Origin: Dactylis glomerata
Taxonomy: Eukaryota; Streptophyta; Magnoliopsida; Poales; Poaceae
Reading direction: 5' to 3'
Length of the DNA stretch: 64,000 bases
NCBI GenBank assembly: GCA_007115705.1
Contig: QXEO01000211.1
Coordinates: forward strand, 3,061,417 to 3,125,416
Part shown: in pieces, positions 33,305-44,922 of the stretch
How positions within the stretch are numbered: the stretch's first letter is position 1
Layout of the letters: the number at the start of each line of letters is the position of its first letter
The notes under the pieces: model-generated
Databases searched by the model: none
The model's input: only the letters and a program-made list of their open reading frames with translations
What the model was told of the DNA's origin: nothing
Made by a program: the position numbers and the translations under genes

Positions 33305-35493
33305 ATGACAGTCTCCTCAGACCTTGGTCGACCATGCGCTCTCCTCATGGCAGCAGCTCTGTCACTGCTCATCATCCAAGCGAAGGGCATCACCAGGCAC
33401 TTCGACTTCAGCGTATGTCTAGTCCCCGTCCAGTAGCTATATATCTAATCCGATCCATCCGCTCTTGATATAATCTGCGATGAGGGTTCTATAGCACAAG
33501 AACGGTGGTGTTCTTGATCAATGTGTGCTGAAAACCACTGTGAATCGGTCGAGATGTGCAGGTCCAGATGGCGAGCGTGACGAGGCTGTGCCGCACCAAG
33601 AGCATAGTGACGGTGAACGGGCTGTTCCCGGGGCCGGAGCTCATCGTCAGGGAAGGCGACAGCGTCCAAGTCCGCGTCACCAACCACGTCGCCCACAACA
33701 TGACGATTCACTGGTACTACTCTGCTGACCTTTAACACTGGTATATACTACGTAGTTGTTTCCTGTTTTCCTATAGCTTTTAGTTTTAGTATTTGCTTAT
33801 GCACCGCCTTAATTTGTGTCGCAGGCATGGGATCCGGCAGCTGCGGACGGGCTGGGCCGACGGGCCGGCGTATGTCACACAGTGCCCGATCCAGACGGGC
33901 CAGACGTATGTGTACCGGTTCACCGTCACCGGGCAGCGCGGCACGCTGTGGTGGCACGCGCACATCTCCTGGTTCCGCTCCACCGTCTACGGCGCCTTCA
34001 TCATCCTCCCCAAGGTCGGCGTGCCCTACCCGTTCCCGGCACCGGACAAGGAGGTCCCAGTCCTCTTCGGTGAGTGGTGGACGGCGGACACGGAGGACGT
34101 GATAAGCCAGGCGCTTAAGGTGGGCGGAGAGCCAAATGTCTCCGACGCTTTCACCATTAACGGCCTTCCCGGGCCCCTCTACAACTGCTCCGCCAAAGGT
34201 TACGAGTGGCGAACTTTCATTTTCACGCCTTGCAAATTCAGGTTAACCAAGATTTCTGATACGTGCATGTATATGACACGCAGACACATTCAGGCTGGAG
34301 GTGTCGCCCGGGAAGACCTATCTACTGCGCCTCATCAACGCCGCGCTCAACGATGAGCTCTTCTTCTCGGTCGCGAACCACACCCTCACCATCGTCGAGG
34401 TCGACGCCGTCTACGTCAAGCCCTTCACCGTCAACACCCTGCTCATCTCGCCGGGCCAGACCACCAACGTCCTCCTCGCCGCCAAGCCGGTTTACCCCAA
34501 CGCTAGATTCTACATGTCCGCCGCGCCCTACTCCGTCATCCGGCCCGGCACCTACGACGACACCACCGTCGCCGGCGTCATCGAGTACCGCAAACCAGGT
34601 GGCTCACCTTATGCGTCAAGCCTCAACATCAACTTGCCACTCTTCAAGCCGACCCTGCCGCTCTTCAACGACACCAACTTCGTCACTAGCTTCACGGCAA
34701 AGCTCTTCAGCCTCGCCACGCCGCAGCACCCGGCGGCCGTGCCACGGTCGGTGGACAGGCGGTTCTTCTTCACCGTCGGTCTCGGGACGCTCCCGTGCCC
34801 CAGGGACACCACCTGCCACGGGCCCATCGAAGGCATGCGGTACGCGGCTTCCGTGAACAACGTCTCCCTCGTGCTCCCTTCCAAGGCGCTCCTGCAGGCG
34901 CACTTCACTGGTCGGTCTAGAGGCGTCTACGAGTCCAACTTCCCGGCCATGCCACTCTCTCCATTCAACTACACGGGGACGGCGCGGATTAACCCGAACG
35001 TAGCCACAGGGACCAGGCTGCTTGTGCTGCCGTACAACACGTCGGTGGAGCTGGTGATGCAGGGCACGGGCGTGATTGGGATTGAGAGCCACCCGCTGCA
35101 CCTTCACGGATTCAACTTCTTCGTGGTCGGGCAAGGGTTCGGCAACTATGACCCGGCGAACGACCCGGCCAAGTTCAACCTCGTCGACCCCGTCGAGCGG
35201 AACACCGTCGGCGTGCCGGCCGGCGGTTGGGTAGCCATTCGCTTCCTTGCTGATAACCCAGGTAACTCTAGCTAGTTATAATTATACAATCCACACGTGA
35301 AACACAAACACCAAAAGAACCCAATTTGTAGATATTATTTATTCACGTATGCCATTGTGCAGGTGTATGGTTCATGCATTGCCATTTCGAGGTGCATTCG
35401 ACATGGGGGCTGAGAATGGCATGGCTGGTGTTGGACGGGAGCAGGCCGAATGAGAAGCTGCTCCCACCACCGTATGATATGCCCAAGTGCTAG
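33305..35493 (+). CDS. LAC: Laccase (multicopper oxidase), five exons
   Basis: Exons 33305-33412, 33562-33713, 33825-34198, 34284-35261 and 35363-35493, all GT-AG, phases consistent, 580 codons plus stop, the usual plant laccase length. It starts MTVSSDLGRP with a hydrophobic signal peptide to about residue 28 (AALSLLIIQAKG), so the enzyme should be secreted to the wall. All four copper-ligand regions are present: HWHGIRQLRTGWADGPAY (the first His-Trp codon is split by intron 2), GTLWWHAHISWFR, HPLHLHGFNFF and HCHFEVHSTWGLRMAW. The residue ten after the T1 cysteine is Leu. Many N-glycosylation sequons (NMT, NVS, NCS, NHT, NDT, NYT, NTS) are seen. Plant laccases oxidise monolignols and phenolics using O2, in lignification. 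The C-terminus PYDMPKC is canonical. The start is the first ATG in frame with the signal peptide. Intact. The family member number cannot be given. Confidence 0.95.
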
Positions 35494-36436
35494 ATGGATC
35501 TAATCACAGCTGATGCAAAAGACAGCTCAACTCCGCTCATAAAACTGTACTGCAATAAAATCAAAATCGATACTAAAAAGTCACCCACAACATGTAACAA
35601 CTTAGACAACATTACATCGGTGAAAAGTATCCAAAATGAGGTCTTAGGAATATACCGTTAGAAATTGGTGGTGTTTGGCCCATTTAACATTCAATTTCAG
35701 AAAAATCTAAAAAAAAAGTCTCATTAGCATTCCATATTTTCGAAAAGGAGGATAATTTCTAACCTCTACACATGCACACAACCATATATTGTTGAAGTCC
35801 AAGCAAAGCCAGACATCAAAGCAGAACAAATTCAACCCATAGAGGAAAAAATCACAATGTTAAATGTCTTGCGACGGTATTTTTACTAGCCTAAAATTAA
35901 CCGTATGATAAAAGATCAAAACCTTTTTGAAATGTACACAACTCCTAGACCAAGTCTTCAAGAAGGGATCACTGAATGTGCAATGATGATGAAAGTCCAA
36001 CTGTAGATCGATCTTATAATTTTCATCCTAGAACCGAGTTTTGATCCACCAACTTCGACAACGACACGACACATGCACACTTCCATATTTTCTGATTAGG
36101 AAACTTAAGTTTCCATCGAGGACAGAGAGAGAACTATGTTGTGACAACATGTAAAGCCAGGTCCACTTTGCGTGAATGGACACGTCCCTCGACGTGAGCA
36201 AAGACGACGCCCATCAAAGAGTAGCATTTCCCTGCCCGTCACTGATAAGGGGTTACTGGTAGCGTGCATCTGGTGTACGCTATCACTAGTTTTGGATATT
36301 GGTGACGCACGAGATGTGGCGGACGCTACCAATGTCTAGACTACTGCTGGCGTGTTGCCTACAATCAACACCATAAGTTTGTATATTTCAAGCAAAAAAC
36401 ATTTGATGACAGAATTTAGCAAATGACAACAATTTA
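35494..36436. other. Laccase 3' flank and intergenic sequence
   Basis: AT-rich, no gene. It begins with the laccase 3' UTR. A segment at about 36240-36350 with GGTAGCGT/ACGCTA words in both orientations may be a remnant of a transposon subterminal region. Confidence 0.45.
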
Positions 36437-36812
36437 TAAATATCTCTACTGAGCTCACAATTTATCAATCTGGGATTGGAAGGATTCAAGTGAACACGCA
36501 CCTGAAGAACCCAGGTACATTTTACTCCATGATAGATACGTGAAGACCACATAACAATACACGAACAGGCACCCACATGGTTTGGGCAAGTTATACAAGT
36601 TGGTGACTGCAAGCTAAACTGGATTCAGTTTTTTTCTTTTCTGAGAACCAACTAGGCATCAGTGTCATGTAATATGAAGGTGGCACTGAAGCAACAGATC
36701 TGCACAATTGTAGTGAAAGCTACGATCGTCTCAAAGAACTCATCTGACAGATCATCCTCGCAGAATGCATAAGCATACAGTTGACTACTAGTTTCATCAT
36801 CAATCCAAGAGG
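36437..36812 (-). repeat. Peptidase downstream segment duplicated at 30.8 kb
   Basis: Lies 260-640 bp beyond the peptidase stop codon and matches 30835-31260. On the minus strand an open stretch reads SWIDDETSSQLY and continues to LHDTDA before a stop, which could be a 3' UTR exon, a lost neighbouring gene end, or chance. It is the better preserved of the two copies. Confidence 0.7.
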
Positions 36813-37070
36813 ATCCACTCGGTAGATCTTATGTGCGAAAAATCACATTTATAATCCTGAAATCGCAATCAATTATACCTCTTCAAGAATCTCGTATAGT
36901 CATCCAAGCCTGATCTTCAACCCTTCTGGCATCCTGAGGCACCGTGTCGGGAGATCAAGCTCCTGAAGCTCCAACATGCACTCAATGCATTTGGTTTAGA
37001 GTTCTTGGCTTTAGACCTTTCATCAACCTCAATGTCAAAACTAAAGATCCCAGTTTGCACCCTCAGTGGT

Positions 37071-40000
37071 TCACAAACCAACTTCTTTACGCAAGGAGCT
37101 AATGTCAGGAATTATTCCGCCACCAGAGTTTCTAATGACAGAATCACCTGCAAAATCCTTCAACAGGGCAGATGGATCCTTAGCCCCACCATACCGCAAG
37201 AAATTGTCCCTAAGTGCACTACCTGTGCTGCGGGACAATGGATCTTCTTGGCAAACTTCATGCCATATAGTTGTGGCAAAACATCTAGCATAGAGATAGC
37301 TGTAGTACCCTGCAATCATGTGATATGAGAGGTTAGGCAGAACATCGGTATATGGAACTTCCTGGGGGGGAATCAGTTTATGAACTACAAGATAGCTAGA
37401 AAACCTACCAGCGCCATAGTTTATAAGATGAGAAAACCGAGTATGCCAGTGAGTGCCTTCTACATAGTTCCAACTTGTATGCTTTCTTTTCAAATCCGCA
37501 ACAGCAGAAATTGTGTCCATTGGCTTTGATGTGTGCTCCCCAAACAGTGTCAAGTCCATTATAGAATAGAAAATCTGGGGGACAGGTACAACAACACAAA
37601 GTGCGACAAGAGATAGGATGAGGCCAACAAAGAAAAATGCACAAATATGAATGATAAGAAACTAAGCAGAGATATAAGCAAACCTGCCGCTGGAGCTCGG
37701 TAGCTGGAAACATGTTCCTAGAAGCATTTAGTGCCTTTACCAGCTTTTCTGGAATTGGATCACCAGTTGTTTCATCTACAGCAAATGTCCTCAAGACACG
37801 GTAGTCCCACGCATAGAACCTGCAATGAAAATTACACTCAATTATCAGCAAAGAGTCTGAAAACAAAGAAGAGTTTTATTCTGGATAGCCCACAATTAGA
37901 TCAAATTGCCATCTATTTTTGGTAACAAGTCATACTTACTCAAAAAGGTTGGAGGGTGTTTCAGCAACATCAAGAGCAACTCTCGTACCAGAGAAATGCT
38001 GATATTCCTGCAGATATCAATTTTGGCTGACAGATAAGGTACACAGAAGTCATCTGATGACCTAAATATTACGAAGAACCAGCAGAATACCGTTCTTGAT
38101 AGCAGAGAATGTAGGGCATGGCCAAACTCATGGAAAAGAGTTTCTACATCCCAGTGGTTGAGCCTTGCAGTTAATCCCCTAGAACTTGAGAAGTTGCAAA
38201 CCAATGCAATGATCTGAAAGGCAAGAGCGGGGTCTATTGACAAAAAATGAAATAGCAGTACGAATTTGAACTACGCCAATTTTCCAATATGCAGATCTAT
38301 TGATCTAGTTGCATCGACTGTGGAGTAAGTTACTGCTCAAGTTTTCGTGAGGAAATGAGAATATGCCACAAGGCTAAAACAGGCATGCATCAGCTTGGAC
38401 ATAGTTCAATTCCAAAATGTTTGATCTGAAGATGCAATATAATACTCGCTCTGTCCCTTAATATAAGATGTTATTACATCCAATATGCTCATGTATTAGA
38501 TGTAATAACATCTTGTATTAAGGGGCTGAGGGAGTAGCGATCAAGGAGAACCCCATAATGCTTGGAGATGTTACTCCCTTATGGGGAAGCCTTCACACTA
38601 AAAGTCTACATATTTTACTGCAAAATTAAATAATAATCAGTAAGAGAATAAGAGGATATACTGGAAGTTGGTACTCCGAGTCAGATAATCGTCGCCCCCC
38701 TCTGATTGCAAAATGAGCACACCCTGGATATTTACCCTTTCTGGAGTAAAGATCGAGATACATAAATCCTAAATCACCCTGTTGATTAGAAAAGTTTGGC
38801 TTTAGTTAATTTTCACCAGGAAATATACCAAAAACTAGGAGGATGCAACCAAGCAATGGGGGTGCAATGCACGATAGGACTTGTAACCAACATCCTTGAT
38901 TTACGAGGTGTATTTTGAGTGGGGACACCACAAGGACTAATTACAATATAAAACCAAGAGAAAAGCAAAAAAACAACCAAAAAGGTCACAGATCCAAGAG
39001 AAATACAGGAAAAGTAAACCATGCTATCATTGCTATATGTACCTGGGAAGTAGCAAAGAATTGCTAGTGAGGGTGTTGCTCACAAGTGCAGGTGAGAGAA
39101 GATATGATAAATGAGGAAAACATTAAAACAAGGATATACATGTAGAAACTAATTAAATTCACATGCAAGTTATTAGATACTATGGCGCAAGAGTAACATT
39201 ATATGCATTGCAGAAAAAAGAGGGAATGATAATTTCCACCGTGATACATATTTCCATTAAGAAACACTATACTTCAGCGCCTAATAGCTTTCAAATCATT
39301 TTTGCTCAGATCAGCATAGAATTTTGTGCTATCTAATCCAATTTATGGCATAGGTGAAAAAGTAACACAGCAACAGATTTCTGATATGCCTGTCCTTCCT
39401 TTTGTGGGGATTATATGCCCCTCCTAAGATCAAACTATAAAGTGTTTCTATGATATTTACACTACTCAACAACAGGACATGACCCATCCCATTGATACAA
39501 TTTCCTCGCTAACCCTGGACCTGATAATTATAGGAAGACTATTTATGGTCACCTAGCTGTGACATACCACATATGTACTTTCCATAATTTCAGTTATTTC
39601 TGACATGTTCATTTTTAGTATAGTAACTACAAAACTTCAAGCATGTAGAAACGTCTATTGAAAATTGCAGCAGATAAGATGCTGAAATTTGCAACACTTG
39701 TGTAAACTTCTAAACAGATACTTATCGCAGTAGTATTACCTGATCAGGGTGATGAAGAGACAGCTTTATCACATCTGGGTGCCACGACTCTCCATCCCCC
39801 ATTGGAATTTGATTAAATGTGGCACCAAATAATGATTCCACCAACACATTTAAGCCCTTTATGCACTGGGACAACGGAAAATATGATGCAACAACCTGCT
39901 AGGCACAAAAGATAGTGTCAAAAAACTAAAAAAAGGATATTAAAAATAGGTAAAGGTGGTCTGCGCGAAACAACAGAACAGAACGAAAACCCCAATCCTG

Positions 40001-43000
40001 AAGAAATTACAGAAAGATTAAGATTTTCAAACGAAATGTATGAATCTGCTTAGTAATTTTGTACTTCATTTTCTTCATGTTAGCTTACAAGTACCAAATA
40101 TAGGTTTCATTTGGCTTCTACCAACCGATATATGCAAAGTATGTCTTTACATAAACTAATTAACAGTAAATACCTAGAATATGGTCTAAATAGTACTCCT
40201 ATATTTAACATTGATTTAATCAGCAGTACATCTCTAAGAAAAATAGCACATACCGAGGGATCCACACTATGGGCAGATGATTTCATCATTCCAATGACGT
40301 AATCCTCGTCCCATGGTTCAAGATCAGCACTCTTTTGATTACATATTCTTCTCTTGAAATCTCTTATAGTATTAAATTCCTGCATCAGAACATGCTATGA
40401 ATAGAGAGAGACTGCTGGTTCGATATAACCATTTGTATTATCCATGCCAAGATTAAGTTCACTCCCTTGAATACCTCATCAGCTTTAGGCCTAACAATGT
40501 CGCTCAAATCATTGAGAAATGTCATAACCACATCAGCAGATGCGGCCATGTTAGGACGGATAGCAAATTCAGCATATGATTTGCAACCCATAGTCTGCCA
40601 AATGGAAAAGGTAACTGTTTATCCTGGAGTAGCAGAAGAAATTGAGAAATATTCAGACTTAGTAATGTAACTGACGTCATGTTATTTGATGAACATACTT
40701 AAGAAAGTATATTAGGTGAAATTTTATTCTTGTTCTTCGAATGTTGATTGAACTAGAGACCTAAACAGCACGGAGTTACATGCATCTAATGCTGTGTCAA
40801 TTTTTATCTTCTTATAACATGTGATCCAAAATAGACCAGCTAAAGAAACATACTTGGTAACCAAGCTCAAATAGCACAAGATAATTTTGGGGTTCAATTG
40901 CTCCGAACCAACAACACCATGCTAAATCATTTAACTAATCCCGCGGCATCATTGACCACAAAAAAGAAGGGTAGGACATTCACTCAAAAAGAAGGGTAGG
41001 ACATTCACTCAAAACGTTCATCAGAACTCACTATGTGAAATGAGGCAGTTACAAATGTGCCATCAAACTCTAGAAAATGAAATGCATAACAGACAACATG
41101 GGTCATTCAGAGCCCTCCTGAGAGAAGGGCTTCTAAATAATTTTCAAAACCAATGCCAGCTCAACCAAGCTGCCAACTTATAGGCTGACACTGTCGAATG
41201 AGGATCTCATATCCTTCAAACGGTTCACTCACATATTAGTGCACACAGGTGTTCGTGCTAAACTGACTACTCTAGAGGCTAGAACACCTAACCGACGTTC
41301 ATCTTCTCCATATTACAAAATTTTCAGTTGAGGATGCACATCATCAAGTGAAGTTTAGCACAAAAGCTGTAAAAACATTGGCATCAGGGTGCATGTTTCT
41401 GTTGAATATATGTTACAGTATGGAAAAATGCACTTACCTTTGCAAACTCATCACGAGCATCAATAAGTTCATCAAGAACAGCAATGTTTTCACGAGGTTC
41501 AGAGTTTCCTGCAATGAATACTTGTCTCCTAACCTTTAGAAAATTTATAACAGTTAGATTGCTGCTACCATAAGTGCTATGGCATACATTATTAGCTGTA
41601 ATTGCTTTGCAAAAATATAATAGATGAAAGATCAAGGATTACGAGTCCATGAGTCGAACCGAGTCTCTAGGGTGGACTAGTCGCAACTAGTCACGACTAG
41701 TCGATGTTTTTGGCTGGAACACAAGTACCGACTCATAGACTAGTCGAGAGACTAATCTTGACTAGTAGAGCGACTCTTAAATTCCATGAAAGATATAAAC
41801 AGTTAAAAAAGTGATAAGCACAATATTTCCATTTAAAATAAAGTAGCACGAAAAATCCAAGCATGGCTAAAATAACATGGATATGCAAGTTCATGTCATG
41901 CAGATATTGGATGTAGAAAGAAAGTTCCAAATGCTGATGAGTGGAACAAAAGGAACATACTTCCTCATCCGAAATCCATCTCAGTGCTGATGATAGAGTT
42001 CCAGAGTCTGCCAATATCCTTAGACCCTTTTGCCTTGTAGTATTCATTGGAATGCTTTGTTCTTCAACACCCCTAGGCCTAGAACGGCTAATGGCCTTGA
42101 AATTATGTTGGATATTTCTTGGAATACGTGAAGCTGGATATATATCCACAAAACCTGGTTTCATCATAATATTTTCGTTGAACCTGGCACAGAAATAAGA
42201 ATGCACAACAGTTACATGTAGTTTTCCAAATCTAAGTGTCAAATCAACAGGCAAAATTACAGTGCAAAGAATGATCTGCGTAATAAACTAGTTAAAGTAA
42301 TTAATAGGTCCTGTAGCAATTTAGAATACTATTTTCTGACAAAGATTCGTTCTGATTAGGTGAAATCACATTTGGTGCGCACTAAAGAAAATATACTTAA
42401 AACCAACATTAGATTTATCAGTTTCACCATCTTAGGGAAAGGAAAGGTAATAAACACAAACTTCATCGAATAAACCCATGAATGACAAACACAAATGTAC
42501 ACCTTAACCACTTACTTAATTGTCTGCACGCCACTGAAGAGCTTGTATTAACAATATCCAGATTACTAAGCATTTAGGGGGGAAATTCTGATCCCACTAT
42601 TTTAAAGCATTTAAGAGGATAATTAGAAGATCAACCTAGTAAGGCTTTGAGCTGCCCACGAACTTGGCAAAGAAGCTAAAAGAAATATATTTCCAAAACA
42701 GAGCATGACAACAGTTAGTGTCAACTCAACAATAAAGACGCTTAACAACAAACAATCCTACCAAACAATCAAATCGACGGGTACATGGAATGCAAAATCA
42801 AGATGGGCAGTTAAACAACAAAAATGGTACTGAGAGTGTCAACAGCCAGTGTTCAATTGATGTACCTACTTTCTACCCAGCTGGGCAATTGCAAGGTTGA
42901 GCTGATTAACACGCTCAAGTTTATCTGCAGTGGAAGAACATTGTGTATCTATGTAAAAGTGAAAATTGACAAGAAGCAACTTAAAATACACTTGAGTATG

Positions 43001-43849
43001 GCAAACCTTTAGGAAGATGAATCCCCCCTTTTTCAAAGTCAGCACGCAAGTTGTTCGCTGCCTTCCGAGTTTCGTCTGTGAGCAGGACACCTTCACTCTC
43101 AGCTTTTAGTATGGCGTTGTACAAAGTACTATTTGTATTCAGGTACTGCAAAGGATTACAGAAAATGAAATGTTATAGTTCTGGTACGGTCATTTCACTC
43201 GGCTCTCTCCCTTCTGTTTTCAAGCTATCGAGCTTACTTGAAGATGCTCGTAAATCCTCATCGATGCCTTATCTCCTTCCTCTACAAACTCCCTATTTCA
43301 CATACAAATCTACTCAATAAAACCTGAAACACATTGCTCCAAAGCATCCAAATTACACAAGAAGCAACATTCACCTATCGGGGTGTGTGTTCCTGCACAG
43401 CTCCGCCGAATCAATGACCGAGCAAACCTAACCAAAGCAATACATAAGCACATCAGTCAAACTCACACAGAATCAAACGGGCTAAACCAAGAGTAGCTCA
43501 AGCAGAGCAAGTTACGGTGTTCGAGATCTCATCCATGGCGCGGACGATCTCCGCGGAAGGCGGCAGCTGAGCGATGTGGGAAACGAGCTCGTCTGACCTG
43601 CAGCGTTCGAGCAAATGCTCAGAGAAGAAAGGAGCAGACGACGGCTGGTTTTGGGTGTCAGAGTATCGGAGATTTGGAGGGGTTCAGGGCTTTTCCCCCT
43701 TACCGCTGGATGGCCTCGTCGACGAAGCGGCGGAAGCCCTTGGCCGTGCGCAGCACATCGAATCCGTACAGTCCCGTCTCCGGCCTCGCCGCCGCGGTGG
43801 AGTACGCAGCCGCCGCGGCCCGGCGAATGGCGGCGGCGCGCAGCATCAT
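37071..43849 (-). CDS. MIP: Mitochondrial intermediate peptidase (M3 metallopeptidase), 17 exons
   Basis: Exons on the minus strand: 43704-43849, 43516-43597, 43375-43427, 43238-43292, 43007-43145, 42870-42924, 41961-42183, 41438-41533, 40475-40594, 40254-40379, 39740-39895, 38662-38778, 38091-38213, 37940-38007, 37684-37819, 37409-37574 and 37071-37309. Every junction is GT-AG and phases close exactly to 699 codons plus stop. The N-terminus MMLRAAAIRRAAAAAYST is a typical Arg/Ala/Ser mitochondrial presequence. The zinc site HEFGH is in LFHEFGHALHSLL (exon 13), with the following E in the ALDVAETPSNLFE helix. The C-terminal GTHWHTRFSHL...YYSYLYAR matches the M3 substrate-binding region. MIP removes octapeptides from matrix precursors after the main processing peptidase. 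Two adjacent ATGs (43849, 43846) are possible; an upstream in-frame ATG at 43996 is less likely. Intact. Confidence 0.96.
38445..38534. mobile_element. Stowaway-like MITE in peptidase intron 12
   Basis: A 90-bp near-perfect hairpin. The right arm, complemented, begins CTCCCTC and the left arm CTCGCTC, and both continue CCTTAATA.AAGATGTTATT. TA dinucleotides flank it at 38443-38444 and 38535-38536. This is the standard Stowaway (Tc1/Mariner) signature. Confidence 0.92.
40961..41010. repeat. 25-bp perfect tandem duplication in peptidase intron 8
   Basis: Two adjacent copies of AAAAAGAAGGGTAGGACATT plus CACTC. Probably a recent slippage or repair duplication. Confidence 0.9.
41641..41770. repeat. 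GACTAGTC-rich cluster in peptidase intron 7
   Basis: The palindromic words GGACTAGTCGCAACTAGTC, CGACTAGTCGATG and AGACTAGTCGAGAGAC recur with other CTAGT words across about 130 bp. It looks like part of a low-complexity foldback repeat, class unknown. Confidence 0.6.
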
Positions 43850-44559
43850 CGCCGTGGGCGTGGGGGTGGGCGCTCGGTTGACCGGTCCCGGATAGAAGTA
43901 AGAGATGACAGACGCTGGCTTCGTTGGTTTCTCCCCGTGCTTCGTGTCCACCGCCGGTTGCTCGCCTGGCGGCCGCCGTGACGCTGCCCTGCTCACCGCC
44001 GGAGCTTTGGCTGCCCTTGTGCGGGAGGAGTGGGCTGTGGGAGGTCAAAACAGTCGGCGCGGCTTAGTGGAAACCACCTTCGGTGCTCTGCGGATGGGGG
44101 AGGAGCTCGCGGGGTAGAAGGGGGCGAAGGCGGCTGGTCTCGCCGCGCCGCCGCCGTGTGCAGGGGATGAGCGCGAAGGGCTTCGGTCTCTCTTGGTCGA
44201 ACCGGGTCGGGCTGGTTTCCTTTCGCCTGACCGAACCAGGGGCAAAATGGGTTACAAGCCACGTGTATTCACCCCGTAAAATTTGCAGTTTTGTGGAAAA
44301 TCTAGTTTTAGTAGACTCTCTAAACCATTCCAAAGGCAATTCTTCTTTTTCTTTTCTTTTTTCATATGATGCTTTGCATATGAGCTCAAGGTTCAATGCC
44401 AATTTGTGTTTAGTTCGATGATCATCCTCGTCGTCGTAGGAAGATGAATTGGATGATGTATTTGATGATGACGAGCAGGTGGCATTCTTGCTTTGCTCAG
44501 TGGGAGGGTGGCTCGACAACAACAAAATTCATGTAGGTTCTCAGCTACGGTGGAGGAGA
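43850..44559. promoter_or_regulatory. Upstream region of the peptidase gene
   Basis: GC-rich from 43850 to about 44270, consistent with a minus-strand 5' UTR and promoter, then AT-rich up to the CACTA terminus. Several overlapping open frames in this GC-rich stretch are not supported by motifs. No TATA box was assigned. Confidence 0.45.
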
Positions 44560-44576
44560 CATTAGTAGAAAAAGGG
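44560..44576 (+). repeat. CACTA left terminal inverted repeat
   Basis: CATTAGTAGAAAAAGGG. Position 3 is T where functional CACTA ends have C, which may hinder transposase recognition. Confidence 0.8.
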
Positions 44577-44599
44577 TCTTTGGTCTAGCACCCAAAAGC

Positions 44600-44805
44600 T
44601 ATTTGTCCCGGTTCGACTCGCAAATCGGGACCAATGACAGGCCTCGGTCTCGGTTCGTGCCGCCTGGAGATCGGTCCCGGTTCATTTCGGAGCATCCGTC
44701 CCGGTTCGTGGCATCAACCAGGACCAATGCCCCCCGCGTGTGGCACGTGGCACTCTGCGGAGCATTGGTCTCGGTTCATGCCACGAACCGGGACCAAAGA
44801 CCCTC
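44600..44805. repeat. CACTA subterminal repeats
   Basis: Five or more copies of GTCCCGGTT or GTCTCGGTT with opposite-facing CGGGACCAATG or CAGGACCAATG. In En/Spm elements such repeats bind the TNPA-type protein. Confidence 0.85.
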
Positions 44806-44812
44806 CCCTGGC

Positions 44813-44820
44813 TATAAATA
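44813..44820 (+). promoter_or_regulatory. TATA box of the CACTA transposase gene
   Basis: TATAAATA, 103 bp before the proposed ATG and directly after the subterminal repeats. Confidence 0.6.
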
Positions 44821-44922
44821 AGCCCAGCCCTTTGCCCTTTGCCACCAAATTTTGCTGGATTGTGTGTGAGGTGTGGGTGCTAGCTTTTTTTTCCTTTGAT
44901 TGCACACAAGGTGTTCGACGAA

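Noticed and set aside
32849..33468. Plus-strand open frames across the laccase upstream repeats
   Set aside because: Their sequence follows the tandem repeat and has no domain. At most they are upstream reading frames.
33816..34856. Alternative frames within the laccase exons
   Set aside because: Out-of-frame readings of GC-rich exons that carry all the copper-ligand motifs in the chosen frame.
43700..43996. Peptidase start at the upstream in-frame ATG 43996
   Set aside because: The extension lacks presequence character, whereas the ATG at 43849 is followed directly by an Arg/Ala/Ser targeting peptide. It cannot be excluded without transcripts.
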